64,000 bases of DNA from Haloglomus litoreum (GCF_029338515.1 NZ_CP119988.1:3100001-3164000); one strand, 5' to 3'. Shown: positions 8,661 through 17,976, counted from the stretch's first letter. Notes: a model not told the origin generated them from the sequence alone. Program-made: numbers and translations.

Positions 8661-10041
8661 CTTCTACGACCGCGAGGACGAACTCGCGGCGCTGGAGTCC
8701 GCGTTCGTGTCGGGCGGGCACGACCTGTTCGTGGTCTATGGGCGCCGCCGCGTCGGCAAAACGGAGTTGCTCAAGCAGTTCTGCGCGGACCGGCCGCACG
8801 TGTACTTCCTCGCGGCCCAGGAGGCAGAGACGCGACAGCGAGAGAAGTTCGTCGAGCAGATCGCATCGCACTTCGACGACCGCGTGCCTCGCATCGACGG
8901 CTGGGACGAGGCGCTGGGCTACTTGAGCGAGAAGCTCTCCGAGGAGCCCACCGTCGTCGTCATCGACGAGTTCCCGTACCTCGTCGCGGAGAACGACTCG
9001 CTCCCGTCGTACCTCCAGTCGTTCGTCGACGAGGAACTGGCAGACACCGAGTCGATGGTCGTCCTGTGTGGATCGGGCGTGAGTACGATGGAGTCCGAGG
9101 TGCTCGGCCACGAGAGTCCGCTCTACGGTCGTCGAACCGGGCAGATCGACCTCGGGCCGTTCTCCTTTAGCCAGGCCCTCGAAGCGATTTCGTACGAATT
9201 TCCGGAGGCGATTCGATCGTATGCAGTCAGCGGTGGAACCCCGATGTATCTCCTGCGCTTCGATTTCGGGCTCTCGCTTGCCGAGAACATCCGGTCGAAG
9301 ATACTCTCCCCGACAGCGGTGCTTCACTCGGAGCCGGAGTTCCTGTTGCGGACGGAGTTACGGAACCCTGCTCGGTACATGAGCATCCTCGAAGCCGTGG
9401 CCACGGGTCATACCACACCCAACAAGATCGCGGGAGCCACGGGTATCGATTCGGGCCCGCTCTCGAAGTACCTGCAGACGCTCCGACGGCTTCGGCTCAT
9501 CGACCGCAAGGTTCCGGTGACCGCCTCGAAGCAGAAGTCGAAGCGGTCGCGATACCGCGTGGCCGACCAGTTCCTCCGGTTCTGGTTCCGATACGTGGAG
9601 CCCAACCGGTCGAGCATCGAGGAGGCTCCGGATGTCGTCTTCGAGGGGACAATCGAGCCGAGTCTCCCGGACCACGTCTCGGATACGTTCGAGACCGTCT
9701 GTCGAGAGGCCGTCTGGGAGGCCGTCCGTCGTGGGACCGTCGCCCCCTACTCGGAGGTCGGCCCCTGGTGGTACGGCGAGGAGGAGATCGACATCGTCGG
9801 ACTTGCCCCGGACGACGACCGAATCCTCCTCGCGGAGTGCAAGTGGACGAGTGAGCCGGTCGGGAGAGGACTGGTCGATGATCTCCGGTCAAAAGCCGCG
9901 GAGGTCCAGTGGGGGCCCGCCTCTCGCACGGAACAGTTCGCGCTGTTCTCGAAGAGTGGGTTCGTCGATGGGCTAGAGGGCGATCTTGACGACACCTGGA
10001 TGCTGTTCGACCTCGAGGACCTAGAGGCGCTTCTGTCTTGA
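8656..10041 (+). CDS. Archaeal AAA+ ATPase with DUF234 nuclease-like C-terminus
   Basis: This 461-residue protein begins MTFYDREDELAALE. It has Walker A GRRRVGKTELLKQ (about 29) and Walker B VVVIDEFPYL, as in the archaeal ATP_bind_2 family. A winged-helix stretch lies around residues 260-310. The C-terminus carries EIDIVGL followed by LLAECKW (about 377-400), a PD-(D/E)xK-like pattern expected for DUF234. I chose ATG 8656 because the 21 upstream codons are not conserved and fall in promoter-like sequence. A paralogue of the same length lies at 44,887-46,272. Such ATPases are abundant in archaeal accessory DNA; their role is unknown. Confidence 0.85.
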   Translation: MTFYDREDELAALESAFVSGGHDLFVVYGRRRVGKTELLKQFCADRPHVYFLAAQEAETRQREKFVEQIASHFDDRVPRIDGWDEALGYLSEKLSEEPTVVVIDEFPYLVAENDSLPSYLQSFVDEELADTESMVVLCGSGVSTMESEVLGHESPLYGRRTGQIDLGPFSFSQALEAISYEFPEAIRSYAVSGGTPMYLLRFDFGLSLAENIRSKILSPTAVLHSEPEFLLRTELRNPARYMSILEAVATGHTTPNKIAGATGIDSGPLSKYLQTLRRLRLIDRKVPVTASKQKSKRSRYRVADQFLRFWFRYVEPNRSSIEEAPDVVFEGTIEPSLPDHVSDTFETVCREAVWEAVRRGTVAPYSEVGPWWYGEEEIDIVGLAPDDDRILLAECKWTSEPVGRGLVDDLRSKAAEVQWGPASRTEQFALFSKSGFVDGLEGDLDDTWMLFDLEDLEALLS

Positions 10042-10073
10042 CATCCTCCCACGGTTGAAACCGTGGGCTTCCG
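10042..10073. repeat. Solo IS200/IS605-type end hairpin
   Basis: The stem CCCACGG, loop TTGAAA and stem CCGTGGG follow the sequence GACATCCT. This matches the end hairpins of the TnpB elements elsewhere in this window, but no transposon gene is present. It sits between the convergent ATPase and DUF433 genes and may also act as a terminator for both. Confidence 0.6.
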
Positions 10074-10078
10074 CCGCG

Positions 10079-10360
10079 CTAATCGGTGAAGGTGGACCGA
10101 TCTTTTGCTTCGGCAGCAGCTCGCTCGTGGCGCTCCTCGACACGCCGCATCTCCTCGGGGTTCCGGTGATAGTAGGCGAGTGCCTCGTTGATATCAACGA
10201 TATCCAGATCGTACCGCTCCGCAACCCGTTCGGGGGCGAGCCCGCGCTGTTCGACACGTACGTGGACATCTCGGACGGTGATACGACTCCCCTCGATGTG
10301 GGGCTCGCCGTGGATATCCGAATCTTCGGCGGAGACGATTCGGTACTGCTGGGTCGCCAT
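10079..10360 (-). CDS. DUF433 protein, antitoxin-like
   Basis: This 93-residue protein contains the DUF433 core: SDIHGEPHIEGSRITVRDVH, then GLAPERVAERYDLDIVDINEALAYYHRNPEEM. DUF433 proteins usually form antitoxin-like pairs with DUF5615 PIN-fold proteins. No DUF5615 gene is adjacent, so this copy is an orphan. It converges on the archaeal ATPase gene with an IS-type hairpin between them. Two related DUF433 genes occur at 44,399 and 49,979. Confidence 0.8.
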   Translation of the reverse strand: MATQQYRIVSAEDSDIHGEPHIEGSRITVRDVHVRVEQRGLAPERVAERYDLDIVDINEALAYYHRNPEEMRRVEERHERAAAEAKDRSTFTD

Positions 10361-10542
10361 CGTATCTGAATAGTTTCTCGGCCGACTTCAACCCTCACCG
10401 AAACAAACGTCCTCCTCACGATAGTCAGTGTCCGTTCCCTCATCGATTCCTCGACTGAAGAAAATCTATCAGGGAACATGCTGGCCAGGTGGTGCGAGTC
10501 GGATACTGAGGTTTCCAACAGAACCGCTTGACGGAACGGTTA

Positions 10543-11388
10543 TTACCGCAGGTTGGCTTCGATGTTCTGCTGCGTTTGCTCTAGGTTCCACGCGTAGGTA
10601 TCGGTGTCCGCCGGAATCTGATAGAGGGCGATTCCCGAACCCCCTTGCTTGATGTCACCTCTGGATTGAACGCCATCGACGAGGTCCCCGGTAGCGTGGT
10701 CGAGATCGTAGAATCTGGTACTGGTCTCGACCCTGCTTCGGAACCAGATGTCCTGCATGTTCAGCGCGCCCTCGATCACATCGAACTCCACAATCACCCA
10801 CTTGTACCCCTCCTCTCGTTGGCCACCATCGGAACGACGTTTGCGAATATCCTCCGGAAGCTCTTCAGGCATTTTCCCGGCGGAGATGGTGTATTCGAGT
10901 TGGATTACTGGAGGAACGGCTTCAATAATGAACTCCTCTTCGAGTTCATCGATCCGGAATCGGTATTCACCTGTGGTTTCCAGTGTAACCTCGTTTGATA
11001 CCCACGTCCCAGTTTCGCCGGATTCGATTTCCTCAACTTCGGCATCTCCGGACTTGACCCACCCTGCTGTCGGATGCAGAACAGATACCTGCGACTCGAA
11101 GGCACCCGGGCCATTTCCCACGTTCTCTACCGTCATCTCGACCGTAAACATCTCGCCGATCTCGATCTCTTGCGGGTGGTTCAGCGAAACGATTTCGAAT
11201 TCCGGTTCGCCCGCTGGCTGTACGGTTCGGGTCGGTGTTTCTTCGGAAACATCCGTGTCTGTATCCGTAACCTCGGGTGAATCGGTGTCCTCCTCTGGCT
11301 GTTCATCAGTGGTGCCATCCGATGAACATCCAGCAACTGTCATCGCAAATGCGCTCGATACGCCGCTCAGGAGCCGTCTTCGGCGCAT
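10543..11388 (-). CDS. Secreted lipoprotein with CARDB-like domain
   Basis: This 281-residue protein begins with an arginine-rich signal (MRRRRLLSGVSSAFAMTVAGC) that suggests Tat export and lipid attachment at the cysteine. A Thr/Glu-rich linker follows. Next is a CARDB-like beta domain (PQEIEIGEMFTVEMTVENVGNGPG, with closing WVSNEVTLETTGEYRFRI). The C-terminal domain resembles DUF4352-like extracellular modules. Its ligand is unknown. It is transcribed alone. Confidence 0.7.
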   Translation of the reverse strand: MRRRRLLSGVSSAFAMTVAGCSSDGTTDEQPEEDTDSPEVTDTDTDVSEETPTRTVQPAGEPEFEIVSLNHPQEIEIGEMFTVEMTVENVGNGPGAFESQVSVLHPTAGWVKSGDAEVEEIESGETGTWVSNEVTLETTGEYRFRIDELEEEFIIEAVPPVIQLEYTISAGKMPEELPEDIRKRRSDGGQREEGYKWVIVEFDVIEGALNMQDIWFRSRVETSTRFYDLDHATGDLVDGVQSRGDIKQGGSGIALYQIPADTDTYAWNLEQTQQNIEANLR

Positions 11389-11499
11389 ATTGCTCGGAAT
11401 ATCGAAAGTCTATCAAATAGTCCTACCGACATGACTATTGTACAACTGACCTGCCGGAAGAACGAGAGCGGTCGAATCGACTCTGGGCCCCTCTTTTGC

Positions 11500-12510
11500 T
11501 TACTCGTCGGCGACTTCTTGACCTCCGTCCACCCGTTCGAACTCCTCGTCCGCTCTGACAGGCCGCACCGTCACGGCCACGTCCGCCCGGCCGTCGGCCT
11601 CCGTGACCTCGGCCGTCGTCGCCACCTCGAAGCCACGGGCGAAGCCGGCCGCGAGGAACGAGGCGACGGGGTGGTCGAAGCGTCCCACGTCGCCATACGC
11701 GGACCCGGAGATGCCGACCGTGACGCGCTCGTGGCTCGCGTCCACGTCGGTCCCGTCGACGAGTTCGAACTGCTCGACGAGGCCGTCGGCGAGTTGCTCG
11801 GCCAGCGCGCTGGGCGCGTCGGCCAGCGGGCCCGTCAGCGAGCGCTCGAACTCGTCGAACAGGGCGTCGCCCGTCGGGGCGAGCGCGAGCCCACGCGTCC
11901 CGTCGGTGATGACAAATCCAGGTTCGAGGTCCGTGTCGTCCGGCAGGGCCGTCTCGTCGTCCGCGTCCGCTTGGGAGACGAACAGGCGGACATCGTCGCT
12001 CGCCCCGCGGGGGACGTAGACCGGGTCGGCGAGGCCGAGGTCGGCGAGGAGGGCACTGCTGTTGGTGGCGAGCGTGCTGTAGACGGCCTCGCCGACGCTG
12101 GCGGAGATGAAGCGTTCGGGCGTCAGGTAGTAGGTGAGGAGTGCGCCGAACAGGCCCGTCGCGCCGAGTGCGAACAGGACGGTTCGAGCGCCCGGGAAGA
12201 GGACACCCGCACCGGCCGCGACGGCGCCGACGAGCGCGAGACCGAGCGCCGTTCGACGGTAGTGCTGCTGTCGGGCGCGGGCATACTCCTCGCGGAGTCG
12301 GCGGTTCTCCTCCTGCAGCAGGTCGAGTTGTGCGGCGAGCGTGGCGCGGTCGGGTTGGGCGTCCTGTGCTGCTGGGGACTCATCGGAGTCGCTGCTGTCG
12401 GCGTCCCCGTCCCCGCGCTCGTCCTCGTCCAGCGCACCCGACATTCCGTGTTCGTCTCCCGTCTCCGCCTCCTGACTCATGGCTTCTCCGGAATCGCTCT
12501 TTCTCGGCAT
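11500..12510 (-). CDS. Coiled-coil membrane protein, unknown family
   Basis: This 336-residue protein has a very acidic disordered N-terminus and a coiled-coil (LAAQLDLLQEENRRLREEYAR). Two adjacent transmembrane segments (TALGLALVGAVAAGAGVLFPG and VLFALGATGLFGALLTYYL) follow. A soluble C-terminal domain comes last. Similar architectures are common haloarchaeal hypotheticals; I do not know a function. Both ATG 12510 and ATG 12480 are plausible starts. Confidence 0.7.
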   Translation of the reverse strand: MPRKSDSGEAMSQEAETGDEHGMSGALDEDERGDGDADSSDSDESPAAQDAQPDRATLAAQLDLLQEENRRLREEYARARQQHYRRTALGLALVGAVAAGAGVLFPGARTVLFALGATGLFGALLTYYLTPERFISASVGEAVYSTLATNSSALLADLGLADPVYVPRGASDDVRLFVSQADADDETALPDDTDLEPGFVITDGTRGLALAPTGDALFDEFERSLTGPLADAPSALAEQLADGLVEQFELVDGTDVDASHERVTVGISGSAYGDVGRFDHPVASFLAAGFARGFEVATTAEVTEADGRADVAVTVRPVRADEEFERVDGGQEVADE

Positions 12511-12575
12511 AGTAGACGACGCTCACACACGTCCGAGAAGCCACCACGAGCCGGTGACCTGGACACGTATGTCCC

Positions 12576-13025
12576 TCACGTATCTGCACCATCACCATCC
12601 AGGTTGAGTGTCTCGAGTCCGCTATCGTCGACTATCGCGCGGCGCCAGCGACTGAGAATCGCTCGCGTCACTATCTGTGGCTGCACAACCCCTGTCAGGA
12701 ACGAGGGCTGAGCGCGGCCCGCATCCGGCGGTGGGTGGAAATGGGCGTCCGGCGCACTGTCTTTCGGGTGATTGTCGAATCGGAAGTCGAATCCAGACGA
12801 TTCGGTGTAGTGGAACCGGTACGCACCGCTGGCCCACCAGGTGATCTCGAATCGACCGGGCGTGTCTAACCCCGTTGTGAATTCGACAACGAGTTCGGTC
12901 GGATTGACCGGGTCGTCGAAGCCGACTGAGTCGACCAGGGGTTCCTCTTCGAGCAGTAGGTCGCGGATCTGGCGGAGAACCGGATAGTCGACGGGCCCGA
13001 CAGAGCCGGAGAACTCGTCCGTCAT
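12576..13025 (-). CDS. TumE-like (DUF6516-like) partner protein, module A
   Basis: This 149-residue protein has the segment YRFHYTESSGFDFRFDNHP followed by DAHFHPPPD. The combination of an RxDxxP-type strand and a His-rich motif resembles the TumE family of toxin-antitoxin proteins. It starts 6 bases after the end of the wHTH gene at 13,032, an operon arrangement repeated in three other places in this window. The His cluster could bind a metal or form an active site. Toxicity is inferred only from family and context. Confidence 0.6.
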   Translation of the reverse strand: MTDEFSGSVGPVDYPVLRQIRDLLLEEEPLVDSVGFDDPVNPTELVVEFTTGLDTPGRFEITWWASGAYRFHYTESSGFDFRFDNHPKDSAPDAHFHPPPDAGRAQPSFLTGVVQPQIVTRAILSRWRRAIVDDSGLETLNLDGDGADT

Positions 13026-13031
13026 CGGGGC

Positions 13032-13571
13032 CTACTGGCTGGCCGCGCCCAGGTCGCGTGCTCGTCCGTAGTTGATAGCAGCCTGGGCGATGTGGAGATT
13101 CCGCTCCGTGGTCTGCCACTCGGAGACGGCCTCCCACGCCCCTGGCGGCGCGTCCCCACCAAGAGAGCTGGCGAGTTCCTCCGGAGACGCAGCGTCGTAT
13201 TCGGTTTCGAGGGCCCCGATCCGCTCTTTCATCTCTCGGATGCTCGCAATCAGCTCATCGCGGCTGTGTTCTGCCGACAGTTCGCGAATCCGTTGGTAGA
13301 GCATGGTATCCTCGTTCCGAGCATACCGCGTTGCGTTCTGATCCTCGGTCGTGGCCGCCGTTCCAACCTCGACCAGCGACCGGAGGTGCTTCCGGGCTGT
13401 CGGCTCACTCACGAGTGCCTCGTCGGCAATCTCACCGGCTGTCTTCGGCGTCCGCGTCTGCTCGACCACCTGCTGGACTCGCTCCAGCGCCGTCGTCGAC
13501 TCTTTCCAGTCCTCGCCGGCTTTAGCAACGGTATTTCCCTCTCTATCGTGGTCGTTGACCTCTGCGCCCAT
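13032..13571 (-). CDS. wHTH/coiled-coil regulator, module A (antitoxin-like)
   Basis: This 179-residue protein has an ArsR/wHTH-type segment (VVEQTRTPKTAGEIADEALV then SEPTARKHLRSLVEVG, about residues 30-70). A helical C-terminal half follows, with EMKERIGALETEYDAASPEELA. I chose ATG 13571 (MGAEVNDHDREGN); the frame is open further upstream only through promoter sequence. Its paralogue at 53,371 shares length, helix pattern and the sequence SPEELA. It precedes a TumE-like gene and probably represses the operon. Confidence 0.7.
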   Translation of the reverse strand: MGAEVNDHDREGNTVAKAGEDWKESTTALERVQQVVEQTRTPKTAGEIADEALVSEPTARKHLRSLVEVGTAATTEDQNATRYARNEDTMLYQRIRELSAEHSRDELIASIREMKERIGALETEYDAASPEELASSLGGDAPPGAWEAVSEWQTTERNLHIAQAAINYGRARDLGAASQ

Positions 13572-13595
13572 ACCGAATCCTGGGACTTGTGCGTA

Positions 13596-13620
13596 AAATA
13601 TCTTTCCGTCAGAAATATTT
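13596..13620. promoter_or_regulatory. 25-bp inverted repeat upstream of module A
   Basis: AAATAT (13596-13601) and ATATTT (13615-13620) bracket a partly symmetric core. The element ends 24 bases before the ATG at 13571, where a haloarchaeal TATA box would be expected. A closely similar 25-bp element lies at the same distance from module B. Confidence 0.6.
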
Positions 13621-13636
13621 GTTTGCCATTGCGGCC

Positions 13637-14011
13637 TTACGGTTCGTCTGACACCAGCCCAAGTCGGACCCGCTCGTACCGATGCAGCCCGTAGCCGACG
13701 AACCCACCGACGACGACCAGCGTCAGCGCGACGAGCCAGAGACTCTCGGTCCCGCGCCGGGCCAGCTCCACGACGCCGAAGAGGCCGAGCGCCAGCACCC
13801 AGCACGCGAGCGTCGTCCGGAGGGCACTACCCGTCCCGGCGAACGAGAGCGCGCAGATGACGAGCGAGACCACCGCGAGCACGCCGAACACCGGGAGCGG
13901 AATCGCTCCCGGAACGATGCCGACAGCGAGCAGGTAGATGATCACCACGAACGCAGGGCCGAACAGCGACACCCGACTCGCGTCTCGAGACGAAGAAGTT
14001 TCGGGGCTCAT
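13637..14011 (-). CDS. Small membrane protein paired with the DUF58 gene
   Basis: This 124-residue protein has about four hydrophobic segments: FGPAFVVIIYLLAVGIV, FGVLAVVSLVICALSF, TLACWVLALGLFGVVEL and LWLVALTLVVVGGFVGYGL. Its ATG overlaps the stop of the DUF58 gene in an ATGA arrangement, so the two are translationally coupled. Small membrane proteins of this kind accompany haloarchaeal DUF58/MoxR clusters. The function is unknown. Confidence 0.75.
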   Translation of the reverse strand: MSPETSSSRDASRVSLFGPAFVVIIYLLAVGIVPGAIPLPVFGVLAVVSLVICALSFAGTGSALRTTLACWVLALGLFGVVELARRGTESLWLVALTLVVVGGFVGYGLHRYERVRLGLVSDEP

Positions 14012-15555
14012 CGCCCCTCACCCGTGTCCCCTGCCGTGGGTGTTCCGCCCGATTCGCGTGTAGCCGGCATCCCGTGAGCGGACTCGCCCCGGGTACCAGT
14101 CGCTTGCCCCGAGGCACGCCCCCGCCGCCGCTGCTGGCCCAGGAGCGCGCCGACGCGGTCGCCCGGTGCGACCTCGAACGCCTCGACGCGGTCGAGCGCG
14201 GCGAGGTTCCGGCGGAACTCCTCGAAGTCGAGGTAGCGGTCGTACGCCGACTCCAGATCCGCCATCGCGTCCGGTTCGTACAGCACGCGCGGCGCGAGGA
14301 AGACGACGACGTGGTCGTCGCCGCGTCGTGCGACCTTGACGGCCTCGCGGAGTTCGGCGCGGTCGCTATCGTCGGTGAGGGTGACGGTCCAGGTCGACCC
14401 GCGGAGGCGGGTGAGCCGACTCCGAGCGGTCGCGAACAGCGGGTTCGTCTCGACGCGTTCGACGTACGGGTCGGTCGCCTCGAGGAACGGCCGGAGCGTC
14501 GTCGCGAACGGGGTCTCCTCATCAGCGAGTGCCACGGAGTCACGCCGTGCCGTGGCCGGCGTCCGGGCCTCGCGTCGCGACGTATCGCTCGTGGCGTCGG
14601 CCGCCGCCGCGGTCGGTTCGAGGCCCGTCAGGAGCTCGCGGATGGTCGTGTAGGCCTCCAGGTCAGCGTTCGGTGACTCGGCCACCGTCAGGCCCTCATC
14701 GCCGACGGCGTAGCAGCCCAGCGGGTCGTTCAGGTCGCGTGCGCTCTCGAGATAGACGATGGCGACCTCGCGGAGGTAGTCCAGCACGCGCTGGCCCTCG
14801 CGGCCGAGGCCCGTCCCCGCGCGGTGGTCGAGCAGGAGGACGGTCGTCCGGTCGGTCTCGGCCTCGAACTCGCGGATGTGGGGCTCGTTCAGCCGGGCGG
14901 TCGCCTTCCAGTCGATGCGTTTCGCCTCGTCGCCGGCGACGTACTTGCGGACCTCGGCGGGTTCGAGCCCGGACCCGAGGCGGCCGGCGTCGTGCTCGCC
15001 GTACGCGGCCGCGACGGACTCGCCGCCTGCGCCGACGTGGACGTTCCGGGGGGCACGAGGCTCGACCGTGAGTCGGGGCTCCGGACCACGCTCGATGGTC
15101 TCGTGGAAGAGGCCACGGCCATCCGAGAGGTGGAGGGTCGGCTGCGGGACGGCATGTCGTCCGGCGACGGGGACGGTAACGCCGAATGTCGTGCTGGCGG
15201 CCGTCTCGCCACGGCCGAGCGTCAGGGTCGTGTCGGCTTCGTCGACCGCGCGGTCCGCGACGGGGCGTCGGCCATCGATACAGACATCGAGCGGGCTTCC
15301 GTCGGGCGCGTCGACCGAGAGGGTGATGGTCGCGGGGTCGTCGGTCGCGACCCGACCGGGGGCAAGTGACTGGTCGACGGTGAGCCGGTCGTCGAGCGCA
15401 GCGACGTGGTGGGTGAAGAGGTACTGGTGAGCGAGGAGCCACGCGCCGACAGTGGCCGCACCGAACAGCAGGAGCGGCCGCTCGAAGGCCACCGCGAGTG
15501 CGACCAACACGAGCGCGGTCGCGGCGACCGCCCAGGCACGGCGCGTGGCGTGCAT
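14008..15555 (-). CDS. DUF58 domain protein
   Basis: This 515-residue protein begins MHATRRAWAVAATALVLVAL, with two N-terminal transmembrane helices. A beta-rich region comes next. The DUF58 hallmark VRKYVAGDEAKRIDWKATAR (about residues 195-215) precedes a VWA-like part (TTVLLLDHRAGTG). DUF58 proteins work with MoxR ATPases; the MoxR gene lies at 7,127. The ATG at 15555 is chosen because the longer frame upstream overlaps the divergent gene's 5' end. The 3' end overlaps the small membrane protein gene by four bases. Confidence 0.85.
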   Translation of the reverse strand: MHATRRAWAVAATALVLVALAVAFERPLLLFGAATVGAWLLAHQYLFTHHVAALDDRLTVDQSLAPGRVATDDPATITLSVDAPDGSPLDVCIDGRRPVADRAVDEADTTLTLGRGETAASTTFGVTVPVAGRHAVPQPTLHLSDGRGLFHETIERGPEPRLTVEPRAPRNVHVGAGGESVAAAYGEHDAGRLGSGLEPAEVRKYVAGDEAKRIDWKATARLNEPHIREFEAETDRTTVLLLDHRAGTGLGREGQRVLDYLREVAIVYLESARDLNDPLGCYAVGDEGLTVAESPNADLEAYTTIRELLTGLEPTAAAADATSDTSRREARTPATARRDSVALADEETPFATTLRPFLEATDPYVERVETNPLFATARSRLTRLRGSTWTVTLTDDSDRAELREAVKVARRGDDHVVVFLAPRVLYEPDAMADLESAYDRYLDFEEFRRNLAALDRVEAFEVAPGDRVGALLGQQRRRGRASGQATGTRGESAHGMPATRESGGTPTAGDTGEGR

Positions 15556-15654
15556 ATTGTGGTGGTAGGGGGTGGGCAGGTTGAAAGCTTCCCTCTGGGG
15601 CGTCGCGTGGATGCCGAGACGGAGCCTCTTTGAGCCTCTGGAGTCTCGGTCGGG

Positions 15655-17844
15655 GTGAACGTGCGCCGTCGTGTCGTCCTCGTGCTGGCAGTCTGCCTCG
15701 TGGTCGCGGGACTCGTCACACCCATCAGCGCGGCCGGAGCGAGTACTGTAGACCATGCCGGTGGCGACGAGGCTGTCCTTGGCTCGACTGTCGGGACGCT
15801 ACAGGCGGAGAACAACACGACGGCGGTACGGCATCGTGACCCGGATGCCACCGACGAGGCAGGGAATCTTGCCGCGATCCGCGGCCAGCTCGCCGGGCGG
15901 ATGGGGGAGATCACGGTCGACTGTTCGGAGGGAATCCGCATCGGGAACTACGACGCCTGCGACGAGATGAACGGGAGCTACAGCGACGCGCTCTCGAAGT
16001 ACGTCGATGTGACCGGGCGGGACGCTGGCGGGACCGAGGACGGCACGCAGTCCGCAGAGGATTACCGCGAGCTGCAGCGCGAGACGCGCGAGCTGGCCAA
16101 CGAGACCCAGCAGTTCCAGCAGACCTACCGCGAGTACCGTGAGGCGCGACGGAACGGCAACACGACGCGGGTGCGACGGCTGGCCCGGGAACTGCTCGAG
16201 TTACGGGAGGGTATCCAGCGGACCGGGACGAACGTCTCCCGGTCAGCGAACGACGTCGGGAACCGGACCGGCATCTCGCTCGCGGCCGTCGAGCAGAACA
16301 CGCAGGCCGTGACCGCGAACGTGACGAACACGACCGAGACCGTGGTCGTTGACGTGTTCGTCCCCACGGCGATGACCGTCTCGCGAGTAGGCCAGGGGAA
16401 CGTCTCCGCCAGGGACCCGCTCGTCGTAACAGGAAGGGTACAGACGGCCAACGGGACGGCGGTTCCGAACGGGACCGTCGTGTTGGCAACCGGACCCGGA
16501 CGCGGGGCGCGCCTCATCGACCGAACACGGGTGGCAGTCAACGAATCCGGGGCGTACCGACTGACCTATCGCCCGACGACCATCCCACCCGGTGAGCGAA
16601 CGCTATCGCTTCGGTACCAGCCACCGCTTGCATCGGTGTACCTTCCGGCGAATGGAACCGTCGACACCACGATCGAGCAGATTCGTGCCCAGCTTGCAGT
16701 CGGTGAGACACCCGAGACACTCCGGTATCGCGACGAGATACGTGCCGTGGCGCGTGTCACGGGTGGCGAAGGCGAGTCTATCGCCCTGCAGCGCGTGCCG
16801 CTTGCGCTGCGTGTCGACGGGCAGACACTCGCAGGGGCCGAGACCAACGGGACGGGCGATGCGGTGCTGCGGTCACGTCTGCCGGCCGGCATCACCCCGG
16901 GGAACCGAACCCTGACGGTCGCGGGGGCGACGCGGGGCCGTGCTGTAATCGTCGGGTCGATCAGTCGCGACGTTCGGGTCGCTCCGACCGAGGCGGCTCT
17001 CGATGCACGGGCCGTCCAGACGAGTGCCGGGGCGCGCACGATTCGGGTGGTCGGGCGGCTGCGTGCCGACGGCCAGGGCGTGCCCGCACAGGATCTCGGG
17101 GTTCGTGTCGATGGACGACTCGTGACGACACTCGAGACGAACGCGACCGGCCACTACCGCAAGACGGTGACGGTGCCGAACGCGTCGTTCCCGGCGACCG
17201 GCACCGGGGACGTGGGAGTCGTCGTCACGTTCGACGGCGCCGGGACGAATCTCGAGAGTACTCGCGTCCGACAGCAACTCACCCTGCAGCGCGGAGCAAC
17301 GGCATCATCCGGCGGCGTATTCGACCAGGTGGTTGGTTTCGTTGAAGCCAACCCAGCGGTGGTGGCCGGTGGCGTGGTGCTAGGGCTCCTGTTCGTCGCT
17401 GGTGCGTTCCTCTTCCTCCGTCGGCGCGGGGACGAGGCGAGCGAGTCGGTGGTCGCTGCGGAGTCCTCTGCTGGAGGTGCCGACGATGGTGGGACGGAAG
17501 GCGATGTTGAACGGGGTCCTGGCGTGGAGGCGGTACAGGAGGCACTCGGCGACGGCGCCTACGCCCGTGCGGTGCTGTCGGGCTACGCGGCCGTCCGGCG
17601 TGGACTGCCCGTCCCGGAGCAGTCCTCGGTCACGCACTGGGAGTTCTATCGTCGGGCCAGCGAGGCCGGTCTGTCGGAGCGGCAACTCGAGGCACTGCGT
17701 GACGTGACTGAGGCGTTCGAGCGTGTGAGCTTCGCCGGGCAGACGCCCGATGAGGACGAGGCTGCGTCCATCGTCGAGACCGTGCGGAACGCGCTCGGGG
17801 ACGGCAGCGACACCAGTGTGGACGCAGCCCGGGCAGATGACTGA
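15655..17844 (+). CDS. Secreted/membrane protein with C-terminal DUF4129
   Basis: This 729-residue protein starts at GTG 15655 with a signal peptide (MNVRRRVVLVLAVCLVVAGL). It has a long Thr/Asn-rich extracellular part with a helical region (about 105-190) and Ig-like repeats. One transmembrane helix (about 565-587) leads to a cytoplasmic DUF4129 domain (AVLSGYAAVRRGLPVPEQSS, then HWEFYRRASEAGLS). DUF4129 proteins belong to DUF58/MoxR/transglutaminase-like clusters. It is divergent from the DUF58 gene, with only about 100 bases between starts. Confidence 0.8.
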   Translation: MNVRRRVVLVLAVCLVVAGLVTPISAAGASTVDHAGGDEAVLGSTVGTLQAENNTTAVRHRDPDATDEAGNLAAIRGQLAGRMGEITVDCSEGIRIGNYDACDEMNGSYSDALSKYVDVTGRDAGGTEDGTQSAEDYRELQRETRELANETQQFQQTYREYREARRNGNTTRVRRLARELLELREGIQRTGTNVSRSANDVGNRTGISLAAVEQNTQAVTANVTNTTETVVVDVFVPTAMTVSRVGQGNVSARDPLVVTGRVQTANGTAVPNGTVVLATGPGRGARLIDRTRVAVNESGAYRLTYRPTTIPPGERTLSLRYQPPLASVYLPANGTVDTTIEQIRAQLAVGETPETLRYRDEIRAVARVTGGEGESIALQRVPLALRVDGQTLAGAETNGTGDAVLRSRLPAGITPGNRTLTVAGATRGRAVIVGSISRDVRVAPTEAALDARAVQTSAGARTIRVVGRLRADGQGVPAQDLGVRVDGRLVTTLETNATGHYRKTVTVPNASFPATGTGDVGVVVTFDGAGTNLESTRVRQQLTLQRGATASSGGVFDQVVGFVEANPAVVAGGVVLGLLFVAGAFLFLRRRGDEASESVVAAESSAGGADDGGTEGDVERGPGVEAVQEALGDGAYARAVLSGYAAVRRGLPVPEQSSVTHWEFYRRASEAGLSERQLEALRDVTEAFERVSFAGQTPDEDEAASIVETVRNALGDGSDTSVDAARADD

Positions 17845-17976
17845 CCTGTGCCGGGCAAATGTATCGGGTGTCACAACGATAAACGACGAGAATCGCTCGG
17901 GTGTCGCACATCCGGACACGTCCGTGGGAACGTGCGACCGACCGGCTTTTGGTCCTCGGTTGCCTCGCCCCGATAG

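Noticed and set aside
11431-12711. 426-codon open frame on the plus strand
   Set aside because: It is antisense to the coiled-coil membrane protein, is rich in Arg/Gly/Val without any domain, and extends through non-coding DNA.
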